DNA of 64,000 bases, from NCBI RefSeq assembly GCF_014204795.1, contig NZ_JACHMB010000001.1, forward strand, positions 12,924,501-12,988,500, read 5' to 3'. The notes below the pieces were generated by a model that worked only from the letters and a program-made list of their open reading frames with translations, made no database searches and had not been told where the DNA came from. Both the position numbers and the translations under genes were made by a program. Every line of letters begins with the position of its first letter. Within the stretch, counting starts at the first letter, position 1. The DNA comes from Nonomuraea jabiensis (GTDB lineage Bacteria; Actinomycetota; Actinomycetes; Streptosporangiales; Streptosporangiaceae). Below are positions 37,161 through 46,309 of the stretch, in pieces.

Positions 37161-38948
37161 ATGGACACCGTGGGGAGAGACGAAAGTGACCTAAAAGGCG
37201 ATATTTCCGATCGATCCTCACGTGAATGGTGTGACGAGGCCCTGGCCAGGCTGAACGCGGGCCGTCCCGAGTCCGCGCTCGACGCCGCCCGCCGCGCGGC
37301 CGACCTGGATCCGGGCGCGGAATGGGCGTACCGGCTCATCAGCCTCGCCCACGAGCGGCTGGGCCGCGACGCCGACGCGCTGCCCGCCGCCGAACGCGCC
37401 GTGGAGCTGGCCGGCGGCTCCTGGCCGGCCCGCCTGCGCCTGGCCGCGAGCCTGCGCCGCTCCCCCGGCCGCTGGCGGGAGGCGGTGGAGCACGCCACGC
37501 TGGCCGGGAAGTTCGCGCCGGAGCGGCCCGACCCGTGGGTCATGCTGGGCGACCTGGCCCTGCTGGGCGGCGACCACGCCCGCGCCGAGCGGTCGTACCG
37601 GGCCGCGCTCGCCGTCGACCCCGCCGATCCCCAGGCCCGCATGAACCTCGGCCTGTCCCTGCTGCGCTGGGACCGCCCCCGCCCGCACCACGACCCCGCC
37701 TGGCCGGTCGACCCGCGCGAGACGGGCCGGGTCAGGCGGGCGCTCGAGGTCTGGTCCCGCCAGGCCCGCCTGCTGGTCGCGCTCGCCACGCTCGCGATCG
37801 CCGGGGCCGCGCTCCTGCTCGACCGGGGCGCCCAGGCCCAGCTCGGCGGGTTCGCCGTGCTGGTGCTCCTGGCGCCGCTCACGGTCAGGCAGGCGCGGCG
37901 GGTGGGCCTGTGGTCGTACGTGCCCCCGATGCTCTGCCGGGATCCCTGGCTCGGCGCGGCGGTGGTGTCGGCGGCCGTGTCGGTGGTCGCGTTCGCCGCC
38001 TGGCTGCTGCTGGGGGCGGTGCCGTCCGTTCCGTCCGCGCTCGACCCGGTCTGGGCGGGACTGGCGGGCATCGTGGTGCTGGGATGGCCCGCGCTGGCCG
38101 CCGTACGGGCGCTGGCCGAGACGTGGCGTGGCCGCCCGCTTTCGGCGATGGCCGAGACCATGCGCGCCCGGGAGGCTCGGGAGCACGTCCACGCGGCGCA
38201 GATCGACCGCACCGCCCGCAGGAACGCCGGCGTGCTGCTCTGGATCGTGCTCGGCAGGACCTGGTCCGTGCTGGTCCCGCTGGTGGGCGGGGCGCTCGCG
38301 GTGGAGCCCAGGGCCGCCGTCGCCGCCGTGGCGGTGCCGTACCCGATGGTGCGCGGCTACCTGCGCGCCCGCCCCCGCGGCGACCGGTGGCTGCCCGCCG
38401 CGACGGCGCTCGTCGTCCTGGCCGCGGCCGCCTGCGCGGCGGGCGGGCTGCTGGGGGCCTGGCGGGCCGAGCCCGCGGCGACGTGGGCGTGGCGGGCCGG
38501 GCTGGGCGCGCTCGCGGCGGCGCTGGCCGTGTTCGGGGCGCGGGCGGCGCGTGCCTGGTGGCGGGGCGGGCCGGGCCCGTGGCGGACCTCACTGATCATG
38601 TGCGACCTGCCCGTGGGCGCCGAGCCGTCCGTCGCGCTGGCGCCGGAGGTGCGCCAGACCTTCTCGTACGCCCGCAGCATCGTCCTTTCCTACGGCGACG
38701 CCCACGGTCCCCGGGTCGCCGGCGCGGTGGCGACCGTCACCTCGTCGGGCGAGCTCCGGGTGATCACCGAGCTGGGGGCATGGGACGCCGTCGAGAACGA
38801 CCCGAGGGTGGCGGTGTTCGCGGCGGACCCGCTGCAGCGGCGGTTCTGGGTGGAGGTACGCGGGATCGCCCTGCCCGACTCCGGCGCCCTGCGCGTCACC
38901 CCCAAACAAGTGCTCGTCGGCGAATTCCCTGGGCGACACCAGCGCTAG
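37161..38948 (+). CDS. TPR-containing multi-pass membrane protein
   Basis: A 595-residue protein. ATG 37161 (weak AGGA upstream) precedes three to four tetratricopeptide repeats in residues 20-165 (CDEALARLNAGRPESALDAA, then ERPDPWVMLGDLALLGGDHA, RAERSYRAALAVDPADPQAR). About eight transmembrane helices follow in residues 200-470, and a soluble C-terminal domain (about 480-595) ends with beta-rich sequence (SGELRVITELGAWDAV). The TPR part would face the cytoplasm and probably binds a partner. No enzyme motif is seen. It is 11 bases from the dehalogenase-like gene, so the two are probably co-transcribed. Confidence 0.75.
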   Translation: MDTVGRDESDLKGDISDRSSREWCDEALARLNAGRPESALDAARRAADLDPGAEWAYRLISLAHERLGRDADALPAAERAVELAGGSWPARLRLAASLRRSPGRWREAVEHATLAGKFAPERPDPWVMLGDLALLGGDHARAERSYRAALAVDPADPQARMNLGLSLLRWDRPRPHHDPAWPVDPRETGRVRRALEVWSRQARLLVALATLAIAGAALLLDRGAQAQLGGFAVLVLLAPLTVRQARRVGLWSYVPPMLCRDPWLGAAVVSAAVSVVAFAAWLLLGAVPSVPSALDPVWAGLAGIVVLGWPALAAVRALAETWRGRPLSAMAETMRAREAREHVHAAQIDRTARRNAGVLLWIVLGRTWSVLVPLVGGALAVEPRAAVAAVAVPYPMVRGYLRARPRGDRWLPAATALVVLAAAACAAGGLLGAWRAEPAATWAWRAGLGALAAALAVFGARAARAWWRGGPGPWRTSLIMCDLPVGAEPSVALAPEVRQTFSYARSIVLSYGDAHGPRVAGAVATVTSSGELRVITELGAWDAVENDPRVAVFAADPLQRRFWVEVRGIALPDSGALRVTPKQVLVGEFPGRHQR

Positions 38949-38959
38949 AATCTTGTTCT

Positions 38960-39856
38960 ATGCGTATCCTGCGCACGCCGGAAGAGCGCTTCGCCGACCT
39001 GCCCGACTTCCCCTACGAGCCCCGCTACGCCGACGTCCCCGACGGCCTGCGGATGGCGTACGTCGAGGCGGGCCCCGCCGACGGCGAGCCCGTCGTGCTC
39101 CTGCACGGCGAGCCGAGCTGGTCGTTCCTCTACCGGCACGTCATGCCCGAGCTGGCCGCGGCCGGGCTGCGCGCGATCGCGGTGGACCTCGTCGGGTTCG
39201 GCCGCTCGGACAAGCCCGCCGACCGGGCCGAGCACACCTACGCCAGGCACGTCGAGTGGACCCGCGCGCTGCTGCTGGACGCGCTCGGGTTGAGCCGCGT
39301 CACCGTCGTCGGGCAGGACTGGGGCGGCCTGATCGGGCTGCGGATCGCCGCCGAGCACCCCGGCAGCGTCGCCAGGATCGTGGCCGCCAACACGGGCTTG
39401 CCCACGGGTGACATTCCCATGCCCGAGGTGTGGCACCGGTTCAGGAACGCCGTGCTCAAGGCCCCGGTGCTGGACATCGCCCGGCTCGTCCAGGCCGGCT
39501 GCAAAACGGAGCTGTCCGAGGAGGTCCGCGCGGCCTACGACGCGCCGTTCCCCGACGAGTCGTACAAGGCGGGCCCTCGCGCCATGCCGAGCCTCGTCCC
39601 GATCACGCCCGACGACCCGGCCGCGCCCGCCAACCGCGCTGCCTGGCAGGTTCTCACGACACTCGATCGGCCCTTCCTCGTGGCGTTCTCCGACGGCGAT
39701 CCGATCACCGGGGACATGGCGCCCATTCTGCTCAAGTCGATCTCAGGCACGTCCGGCCTGCGGCATCCCGTCATCAAGGGCGCCGGGCACTTCCTGCAAG
39801 AGGACGCGGGGGCCGAACTCGGGCGGCAGATCGCCGCTTTCGTGACCTCCACCTAG
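38960..39856 (+). CDS. Haloalkane dehalogenase-like alpha/beta hydrolase
   Basis: A 298-residue protein resembling haloalkane dehalogenases (DhmA/DhaA branch). VVLLHGEPSWSFLYRHVMP carries the oxyanion motif, VTVVGQDWGGLIGL has Asp120 as nucleophile (Asp instead of Ser, the mark of the family), SDGDP offers the acid, and GAGHFLQED gives His277. The Trp next to the nucleophile is one halide-binding residue. Natural substrates of such enzymes are usually unknown. The ATG is 11 bases after the TPR gene stop. Confidence 0.87.
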   Translation: MRILRTPEERFADLPDFPYEPRYADVPDGLRMAYVEAGPADGEPVVLLHGEPSWSFLYRHVMPELAAAGLRAIAVDLVGFGRSDKPADRAEHTYARHVEWTRALLLDALGLSRVTVVGQDWGGLIGLRIAAEHPGSVARIVAANTGLPTGDIPMPEVWHRFRNAVLKAPVLDIARLVQAGCKTELSEEVRAAYDAPFPDESYKAGPRAMPSLVPITPDDPAAPANRAAWQVLTTLDRPFLVAFSDGDPITGDMAPILLKSISGTSGLRHPVIKGAGHFLQEDAGAELGRQIAAFVTST

Positions 39857-39920
39857 CGTGTCAGGAGCGCCCAATCGTCGGTCCGGTGCGGTATAACCGG
39901 GGGCGGACCGGGGAGGCGTG

Positions 39921-42272
39921 ATGCAGGAGTCCGGCAGGGCCCAGGCCGCGGGGCGGGCCGTGGCGCGGGATCTGTTCGAGAAGGTTCGGCTGCGTTATTA
40001 CCAGATTCCCCCGGCCGTGCGCCGGGTCCTCTACGTGGTGGTGCTGGTCGCCGTCATGGGCCTGGGAGCGGCGCTCGGGTGGAATCTGCTCAACACCTTC
40101 CCCCTCGTCCTGCTGGGGCTCGCGTTCGTCGCGCTGACCATGCGCTTCCCCCGCGCCGCCGCCACCGTGCTGGTGGTCGCCGGCTGGGTCGTGCTGACGC
40201 TGCCCGTCTTCTCCGGCCTGTTCCCCGCGGGCTCCGGGTCGGTGCACCTGATGGTCGCGCTGGCCCTGCCCGCCGCGGCGGGCGCCCACCTCATCCGCTG
40301 GGTGGCGCCCTGGGTGACCACGCTGCTGGCGCTCGCCCCCGCCGGCGTGCTGGCCGTGCCGCTCTCGTTCGTCTCGGCGAACGTGGCGGTCTGGGCGGCG
40401 TACGCGGTGGCCGCCGCGGTGCTGGTCTACCGGTTCGTGCTGGCCCGCAAGGTCAGGGCGGAGAGCGCCGCGGCCGAGGAGCAGCAGGTGCGCGTCAGGG
40501 CGCGCGAGGGCAGGCCCGAGTCCCCGCAGGACAAGCAGGGCGGGCCCCCGCAGATCTCCGTCGAGGAGGCGCTCAGCGAGCTGGAGAGCATGGTCGGCCT
40601 GGCGCCCGTCAAGGAGCAGGTGCGCTCGATCGCCGCCTCCATCGAGGCGTCCCGGCTGCGCGCCGAGGCCGGCTACACCACCGAGCGGCCCACCAGGCAC
40701 TTCGTCTTCCTCGGCCCGCCCGGCACCGGCAAGACCAGCGTCGCCCGCGCCCTCGCCAAGATCTTCTACGCGTTCGGCCTGCTGGAGACCCCCTACGTCG
40801 TCGAGGCACAGCGGGCCGACCTGGTGGGCGAGTTCCTGGGCGCGACCGCGATCAAGACCAACGAGCTGGTCGACCGGGCCCTGGGCGGCGTGCTCTTCAT
40901 CGACGAGGCGTACGGGCTGGTCAACTCCTCCGACGGGCAGCCCGACAGGTTCGGCGCCGAGGCCGTGCAGACGCTGCTCAAGCGCGCCGAGGACGACCGC
41001 GAGCGGCTGATCATCATCCTGGCCGGCTACGAGCAGGAGATGGGCGCGTTCCTGTCCAGCAATCCCGGGCTGGCCAGCCGGTTCGCCACCCGGGTGCGCT
41101 TCCCCGGCTACTCCCCCGCCGAGCTGGTCGAGGTCACCGAGCTGCTCCAGCGGCGCCGGGGCGACACGATGGACGCCGAGACCAGGCGGGTGCTGCTCGG
41201 CCTGTTCGAGGACGTGCACCGGCGCGGCCTGGTCGACGAGCTGGGCAACGCCAGGTTCGCGCGCAGCCTGGTCGAGGCCGCCGCGCAGGCCCGCGACGTG
41301 CGCGTGGTGGGCGCCGGCGGCACCCCCACCACCGAGGACCTGGTGACCACCACCACGCCCGACGTGACCAAGGCGTTCGAGGAGCTGACCGCGCGCTTCC
41401 GCGGCTACGTCGCCACCCCCACGCTGGAGGAGGCGCTGGCCGACCTCGACGGGATGGCGGGCCTCGCGCCGGTCAAGCGGCAGGTCCACGCCATCGCGGC
41501 CCAGCTCCAGATGGCCCGCATGCGGCAGGAGCGGGGGCTGCCCACCCCGCCGCAGATGCGGCACTTCGTGTTCGCCGGCCCGCCCGGCACCGGCAAGACC
41601 ACGGTCGCCAGGGTCATCGGCCGCATCTTCGCCGCGCTCGGCCTGCTGGCCAGGCCCGACGTGGTCGAGGCGCACCGCGCCGACCTGGTCGGCCAGCACC
41701 TCGGCGCCACCGCGATCAAGACCAACGAGCTGGTCGACCGGGCCCTGGGCGGCGTGCTCTTCATCGACGAGGCCTACAGCCTGGTCAACCCCGGCTACCA
41801 GGGCGGCGACGCGTTCGGCGCCGAGGCCGTGCAGACCCTGCTCAAGCGGGCCGAGGACGACCGCGACCGGCTCGTCATCGTGCTGGCCGGCTACGAGCGC
41901 GAGATGGACGCCTTCCTGGCCACCAACCCCGGCCTGGCCAGCCGGTTCAACCAGCGCGTGGCCTTCCCCAGCTATTCGCCCCGCGAGCTGTCCGAGATCG
42001 CGGTGCGGCTGGCGGAGCAGGCCGGCGACACCTTCGACGAGGAGGCGCTGCGCGACCTCGACGACGTGTTCGCCTGGGTGTGCGAGGAGCGGCTGATCGA
42101 CGGGCTCGGCAACGGGCGCTTCGCCAGGTCGCTGTTCGAGCGCGCCGCCATGCGCCGCGACGTGCGGCTGGCCGCCCACGCCTCGCGCGGCGGGTCCGCC
42201 AGCTCGGCCGACCTGACCACGATCACGAGCGAGGACGTCCGCACCGCCGTGGACGAGCTTTCCGGACGCTGA
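39921..42272 (+). CDS. Membrane-anchored protein with tandem CbbX-type AAA+ domains
   Basis: A 783-residue protein. GGGGAGG precedes ATG 39921. An N-terminal membrane domain (residues 30-175, about five helices) is followed by a charged linker and two AAA+ domains of the CbbX/SpoVK group. Domain 1: Walker A GPPGTGKTS at about 265, Walker B VLFIDEAYGL at about 324. Domain 2: Walker A GPPGTGKTT at about 553, Walker B VLFIDEAYSLVN at about 612. Both have the AIKTNELVDRALGGVLFIDE and AEAVQTLLKRAEDDR sequences, so domain 2 arose by duplication. CbbX remodels Rubisco and EccA serves ESX secretion; neither partner is here. A remodelling role at the membrane is inferred. Confidence 0.82.
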   Translation: MQESGRAQAAGRAVARDLFEKVRLRYYQIPPAVRRVLYVVVLVAVMGLGAALGWNLLNTFPLVLLGLAFVALTMRFPRAAATVLVVAGWVVLTLPVFSGLFPAGSGSVHLMVALALPAAAGAHLIRWVAPWVTTLLALAPAGVLAVPLSFVSANVAVWAAYAVAAAVLVYRFVLARKVRAESAAAEEQQVRVRAREGRPESPQDKQGGPPQISVEEALSELESMVGLAPVKEQVRSIAASIEASRLRAEAGYTTERPTRHFVFLGPPGTGKTSVARALAKIFYAFGLLETPYVVEAQRADLVGEFLGATAIKTNELVDRALGGVLFIDEAYGLVNSSDGQPDRFGAEAVQTLLKRAEDDRERLIIILAGYEQEMGAFLSSNPGLASRFATRVRFPGYSPAELVEVTELLQRRRGDTMDAETRRVLLGLFEDVHRRGLVDELGNARFARSLVEAAAQARDVRVVGAGGTPTTEDLVTTTTPDVTKAFEELTARFRGYVATPTLEEALADLDGMAGLAPVKRQVHAIAAQLQMARMRQERGLPTPPQMRHFVFAGPPGTGKTTVARVIGRIFAALGLLARPDVVEAHRADLVGQHLGATAIKTNELVDRALGGVLFIDEAYSLVNPGYQGGDAFGAEAVQTLLKRAEDDRDRLVIVLAGYEREMDAFLATNPGLASRFNQRVAFPSYSPRELSEIAVRLAEQAGDTFDEEALRDLDDVFAWVCEERLIDGLGNGRFARSLFERAAMRRDVRLAAHASRGGSASSADLTTITSEDVRTAVDELSGR

Positions 42273-42372
42273 CCATCTCCGGATCCGACCATCTTCGGCG
42301 GTTCCCTGCGCGCGACCCGTCACATGGTGTAGCAATATAACTACGTGCGGTGCGCGTCGGAGGGGGAGCGCG

Positions 42373-43356
42373 ATGGCGGGGTTTCTGGCCCGCAGGCTGC
42401 TCAACTACGCCGTGCTGGTCGTAGTGGCCGCCAGTCTCGCCTACCTTCTGGCTGCCACGGCCCTGAATCCACGCTCCAACTACGCGGACCGCACGCCAAA
42501 GCCGCCGCCCGCCGTCGTGGACGCGCAGCTCACGGCGCTCAACCTCAACGACAAGACGCCGCTGCTGCAGCGCTACGCCACGTGGGCGGGCGGGGTGCTG
42601 CGCGGCGACTTCGGCAAGTCCGTCGCGGGCGCTCCGGTCAATGAGGATCTCAAGCGGCGCATGGGGGTGACGTTCCGGCTGGTCGTGCTGGGGATGCTGT
42701 TCGGGAGCCTGCTCGGGGTGCTGGTGGGCGCCTTCGCGGCGGTCCGGCAGTACGGCTGGTTCGACCGGCTCTCGACCGCGCTGTCCTTCGTGGTGCTGGC
42801 CGTGCCGGTGGTCGTGCTGGCCAACATGCTGATCCTGGCCGCCGCCTGGGCCAACGAGCACCTCTTCGGCCGCTCGGTGTTCCTGGTCAGCGGCGAGTAC
42901 ACCGACGGGCTGGAGGCCGGGTTCTGGGGGCACGTGGTCGACCGGCTGCAGCACCTGATCCTGCCGACGATCTCGCTGTCGGTGGGGCTCGTCGCGGTCT
43001 TCAGCCGCTACCAGCGCAACATGATGCTCGACGTGCAGGGCGCCGACTTCGTCCGCACCGCCCTGGCCAAGGGGCTGAGCAGGCGCCGGGCGCTGGTCAA
43101 GCACGCGCTGCGGACCGCGCTCATCCCCGTCGTGACCTATTTCGCGTTCACGTTCGGGGCGCTGCTGACGGGGGCGACGTTCACCGAGAAGATCTTCGGC
43201 TGGCACGGGCTGGGCGAGCAGCTGATCAACTCCATCTTCACCAACGACGTCAACACCGTCGCGGCCATCTCCCTTCTCGCCGCCGTCGCCGTGCTGTGCG
43301 CGGCGCTGGCCTCCGACCTGCTGCACGCGGCGCTCGACCCGAGGGTGCGGGCGTGA
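42373..43356 (+). CDS. Oligopeptide ABC importer, permease 1 (OppB/DppB type)
   Basis: A 327-residue inner-membrane permease. An N-terminal helix (LLNYAVLVVVAASLAYLLAA) is followed by a periplasm-side segment and five further helices. The EAA-like coupling loop is ADFVRTALAKGLSRRRALVK, and TFTEKIFGWHGLGEQLINSI is typical of OppB. GGAGGGGG precedes ATG 42373. This is the first gene of a four-gene operon (two permeases, a fused ATPase and a binding lipoprotein) read in one direction with overlaps or tight spacing. Confidence 0.92.
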   Translation: MAGFLARRLLNYAVLVVVAASLAYLLAATALNPRSNYADRTPKPPPAVVDAQLTALNLNDKTPLLQRYATWAGGVLRGDFGKSVAGAPVNEDLKRRMGVTFRLVVLGMLFGSLLGVLVGAFAAVRQYGWFDRLSTALSFVVLAVPVVVLANMLILAAAWANEHLFGRSVFLVSGEYTDGLEAGFWGHVVDRLQHLILPTISLSVGLVAVFSRYQRNMMLDVQGADFVRTALAKGLSRRRALVKHALRTALIPVVTYFAFTFGALLTGATFTEKIFGWHGLGEQLINSIFTNDVNTVAAISLLAAVAVLCAALASDLLHAALDPRVRA

Positions 43357-44270
43357 TGACGCTTTCCGACGAGGAGCTCGCCGAGGAGCTGACCGACGGC
43401 ACGGTCGCCACCGCGCCCTCCAGGCTGCGGGTGGTGGCCGGGCGGTTCTTCCGCTCCCCGCAGGGGCGGGTCGGGTTCGCGGTGCTGGCCGCGATGTTCC
43501 TGCTGGCCTTCGCCGGGCCGCTCTTCTCCAGGTGGACCTACACCGACAAGGACTTCACCGCGTTCATGCAGCCGCCGTCGGCGACCCACTGGTTCGGAAC
43601 GCTCCAAACGGGGGCCGACGTCTACGCTGTCACGCTGCGCGGCATGCAGAAGTCGCTGGTCGTGGGGCTGCTCGCGGCGCTGATCTCCACGGCGCTGTCG
43701 GCGGTGGTGGGCGCGTTCGGGGGCTACTTCCTGGGGTGGACGGACCGGACGCTGAACTGGGTGACCGACCTGCTGCTCGTGCTGCCGGGCTTCCTCATCC
43801 TGGCGATCATGTCGCCGCTGTTCGAGGCCGGGCAGTGGCCGCTGTTCGTGGTCATGCTGGCGTTGTTCCTGTGGATGGTCACCTCGAAGATCGTCAGGGG
43901 GATGACGATCTCGCTGAAGGAGCGGGAGTTCATCCAGGCCGCCCGCTACATGGGCGTGTCGCCCGTACGGATCATCTTCCGCCACGTGATCCCCAACCTG
44001 TCGTCGCTGCTCATCGTGGACGCCACGCTCAACGTCAGCAGCGCGATCCTCACCGAGACCTCGCTGTCGTACTTCGGGTTCGGCATCCAGCCGCCCGACG
44101 TGTCGTTCGGGACGCTCATCGCCGACGGGTCCAGGACGGCGGTCTACGCGCCGTGGACGTTCTGGTTCGTGGCGGGGCTGCTGGTGGTCACCGTGCTCGC
44201 GGTCAACCTCATGGGCGACGCGCTGCGTGACGCGTTCGACCCCTCGGCGTCGCGGAGGAGGCGGCGATGA
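43356..44270 (+). CDS. Oligopeptide ABC importer, permease 2 (OppC/DppC type)
   Basis: A 304-residue permease. The OppC_N region FFRSPQGRVGFAVLAAMFLL precedes the core domain with REFIQAARYMGVSPVRIIFR (coupling loop) and LTETSLSYFGFGIQPPDVSF, a strong OppC signature. ATG 43356 shares a base with the stop of the upstream gene (TGATG); GTG 43353 is an alternative. It ends in an ATGA overlap with the ATPase gene. Confidence 0.92.
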   Translation: MTLSDEELAEELTDGTVATAPSRLRVVAGRFFRSPQGRVGFAVLAAMFLLAFAGPLFSRWTYTDKDFTAFMQPPSATHWFGTLQTGADVYAVTLRGMQKSLVVGLLAALISTALSAVVGAFGGYFLGWTDRTLNWVTDLLLVLPGFLILAIMSPLFEAGQWPLFVVMLALFLWMVTSKIVRGMTISLKEREFIQAARYMGVSPVRIIFRHVIPNLSSLLIVDATLNVSSAILTETSLSYFGFGIQPPDVSFGTLIADGSRTAVYAPWTFWFVAGLLVVTVLAVNLMGDALRDAFDPSASRRRRR

Positions 44271-46279
44271 GCCCGGTTCTGGAGGTCACCGATCTCAACG
44301 TGTCGTTCGGCGGCGTGCCGGCCGTACGCGGGGTGAGCTACCACGTGGAGCCCGGCGAGGTCCTGGGCATCGTCGGCGAGTCGGGGTCGGGCAAGTCGGT
44401 CACCTCGGCGGCCGTCATGGGGCTGCTGCCGCCGGGGGCGCGCGTCACCGGGTCCGTACGGCTGCACGGCAAGGAGCTGATCGGCGCCCCCGAGCGGGAG
44501 CTGACGTCCTTCCGCGGCAAGACCATCTCGATGGTGTTCCAGGACCCGCTCTCCGCGCTCACCCCCGTCTACCGCGTCGGCGACCAGATCGCCGAGGCGG
44601 TGCGCGTACACCAGCGGGTCAGCAAGGAGACGGCTCTGGTCAAGGCCGTCGAGCTGCTGGAGCTCGTGGGCATCCCGCGGCCGGCCGAGCGGGCGCTGGC
44701 CTTCCCGCACGAGTTCTCCGGCGGCATGCGGCAGCGCGTGGTGATCGCGATGGCCATCGCCAACGACCCCGACGTGATCATCTGCGACGAGCCGACCACC
44801 GCGCTCGACGTCACCATCCAGGCGCAGGTGCTGGAGGTGCTGAAGAAGGCGCAGCGCAAGACCGGCGCCGCGATCATCATGATCACGCATGATCTGGGCG
44901 TCGTGGCCGGGTTCGCCGACCGGGTGCTGGTCATGTACGCCGGGCGTCCCGTCGAGGTCGGCGACGTGGACGACATCTTCTACGGGATGCGGATGCCGTA
45001 CACGGTGGGCCTGCTCGGCTCGATCCCGCGCGTGGACCGGGGCGCGCGGCAGCCGCTGGCGCCCATCGAGGGCAGCCCGCCCTCCCCCGAGGCGCTGCCG
45101 CCGGGGTGCCCGTTCGCGCCGCGCTGCCCGATGAAGATCGACGCCTGCGACGAGGGCGAGCCGCCGCTGTTCGACGTGGGGGCGGGGCACCGGGCGGCCT
45201 GCATCCGCTGGCAGGAGGTACGCCCCCGCGAGCCCGTCCTCGTCCCCGTGGAGCCGGGGCGGCGCGAGCGCGGGGAGCGCACGGTGCTCGAGGTGCACGG
45301 CCTGGTCAAGGAATATCCGCTGCTCAAGGGCGCGATCTTCAAGCGCAGGGTGGGCACGGTGCACGCGGTGGCCGGGGTCGGCTTCGACATCCGGCAGGGC
45401 GAGACGCTGGGGCTGGTCGGCGAGTCGGGCAGCGGCAAGACGACCACGCTGACGCAGATCCTGGAGCTGGCCGCGCCCCAGAGCGGGCGCATCGTCGTGC
45501 TCGGACGTGACACCGCGCGGCTGAGCGGCCCCGAACGCAAGGCGATCCGGCGCGACATGCAGGTCGTCTTCCAGGACCCGCTGGCCTCGCTCGACCCGCG
45601 CATGACGGTGCACGACATCCTGGCCGAGCCGCTGCGTACGCACGGGCGGCGGCGCCCCGGGCGGCGTGTCGCCGAGCTGCTCGCCCTGGTCGGGCTGGAC
45701 GCCTCCCACGCGGCCCGCTACCCGCAGGACTTCTCCGGCGGCCAGCGGCAGCGCATCGGCATCGCCAGGGCGCTGGCCCTGGAGCCCCGGCTGCTGGTGC
45801 TGGACGAGCCGGTCTCCGCGCTGGACGTGTCGATCCAGGCCGGGGTGATCAACCTGCTGGGCTCGCTGAGGGCCCGGCTGGGGCTGTCCTACCTGTTCGT
45901 GGCGCACGACCTGGCCGTCGTGCGGCACATCGCCGACCGGGTGGCGGTGATGTATCTCGGCAGGATCGCCGAGATCGGCCAGGTGGACGCCGTGTTCGAC
46001 GCCCCGGCGCACCCGTACACGCAGGCCCTGCTGTCGGCGATCCCGCTGCCCGATCCGGTACGCGAGCGCGCCCGGGAGCGGATCCTGCTCGAAGGCGACC
46101 TGCCCAGCCCGGCCCACCCTCCGACGGGCTGCCGATTCCGCACCAGGTGCCCGAAGTTCCGCGGCCAGCTCACCGACGAACAGCGCAGGCTCTGCGTGGA
46201 CGTCGAGCCCGAGGTGCGTCCGCTGGGCGAGGACCAGGGGGCGGCCTGCCACTACGCCGAGAGGCGCGAAGTCGTATAG
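44267..46279 (+). CDS. Fused double ATPase of the oligopeptide importer (OppD-OppF type)
   Basis: A 670-residue protein in which both nucleotide-binding domains are in one chain. NBD1: Walker A GESGSGKS at 37-44, signature FSGGMRQRVVIAMAIA, Walker B IICDEPTTALD, His loop ITHDLG. NBD2: Walker A GESGSGKT near 385-392, signature FSGGQRQRIGIARALA, Walker B LVLDEPVSALD. Both end in the oligopeptide-type C-terminal extension with CPFAPRCP and CRFRTRCPKF, which in Opp-type transporters carry Cys residues that may bind an Fe-S cluster. It powers peptide uptake with the two permeases. ATG 44267 overlaps the permease stop. Confidence 0.94.
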   Translation: MSPVLEVTDLNVSFGGVPAVRGVSYHVEPGEVLGIVGESGSGKSVTSAAVMGLLPPGARVTGSVRLHGKELIGAPERELTSFRGKTISMVFQDPLSALTPVYRVGDQIAEAVRVHQRVSKETALVKAVELLELVGIPRPAERALAFPHEFSGGMRQRVVIAMAIANDPDVIICDEPTTALDVTIQAQVLEVLKKAQRKTGAAIIMITHDLGVVAGFADRVLVMYAGRPVEVGDVDDIFYGMRMPYTVGLLGSIPRVDRGARQPLAPIEGSPPSPEALPPGCPFAPRCPMKIDACDEGEPPLFDVGAGHRAACIRWQEVRPREPVLVPVEPGRRERGERTVLEVHGLVKEYPLLKGAIFKRRVGTVHAVAGVGFDIRQGETLGLVGESGSGKTTTLTQILELAAPQSGRIVVLGRDTARLSGPERKAIRRDMQVVFQDPLASLDPRMTVHDILAEPLRTHGRRRPGRRVAELLALVGLDASHAARYPQDFSGGQRQRIGIARALALEPRLLVLDEPVSALDVSIQAGVINLLGSLRARLGLSYLFVAHDLAVVRHIADRVAVMYLGRIAEIGQVDAVFDAPAHPYTQALLSAIPLPDPVRERARERILLEGDLPSPAHPPTGCRFRTRCPKFRGQLTDEQRRLCVDVEPEVRPLGEDQGAACHYAERREVV

Positions 46280-46309
46280 ACCTCGCTCAGACCAGGAGGA
46301 ATTCTCTCG

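Noticed and set aside
39921..42272. ESX/type VII secretion locus suggested by the EccA-like AAA+ domains
   Set aside because: No EccB, EccC, EccD, mycosin or WXG100 genes in the neighbourhood.
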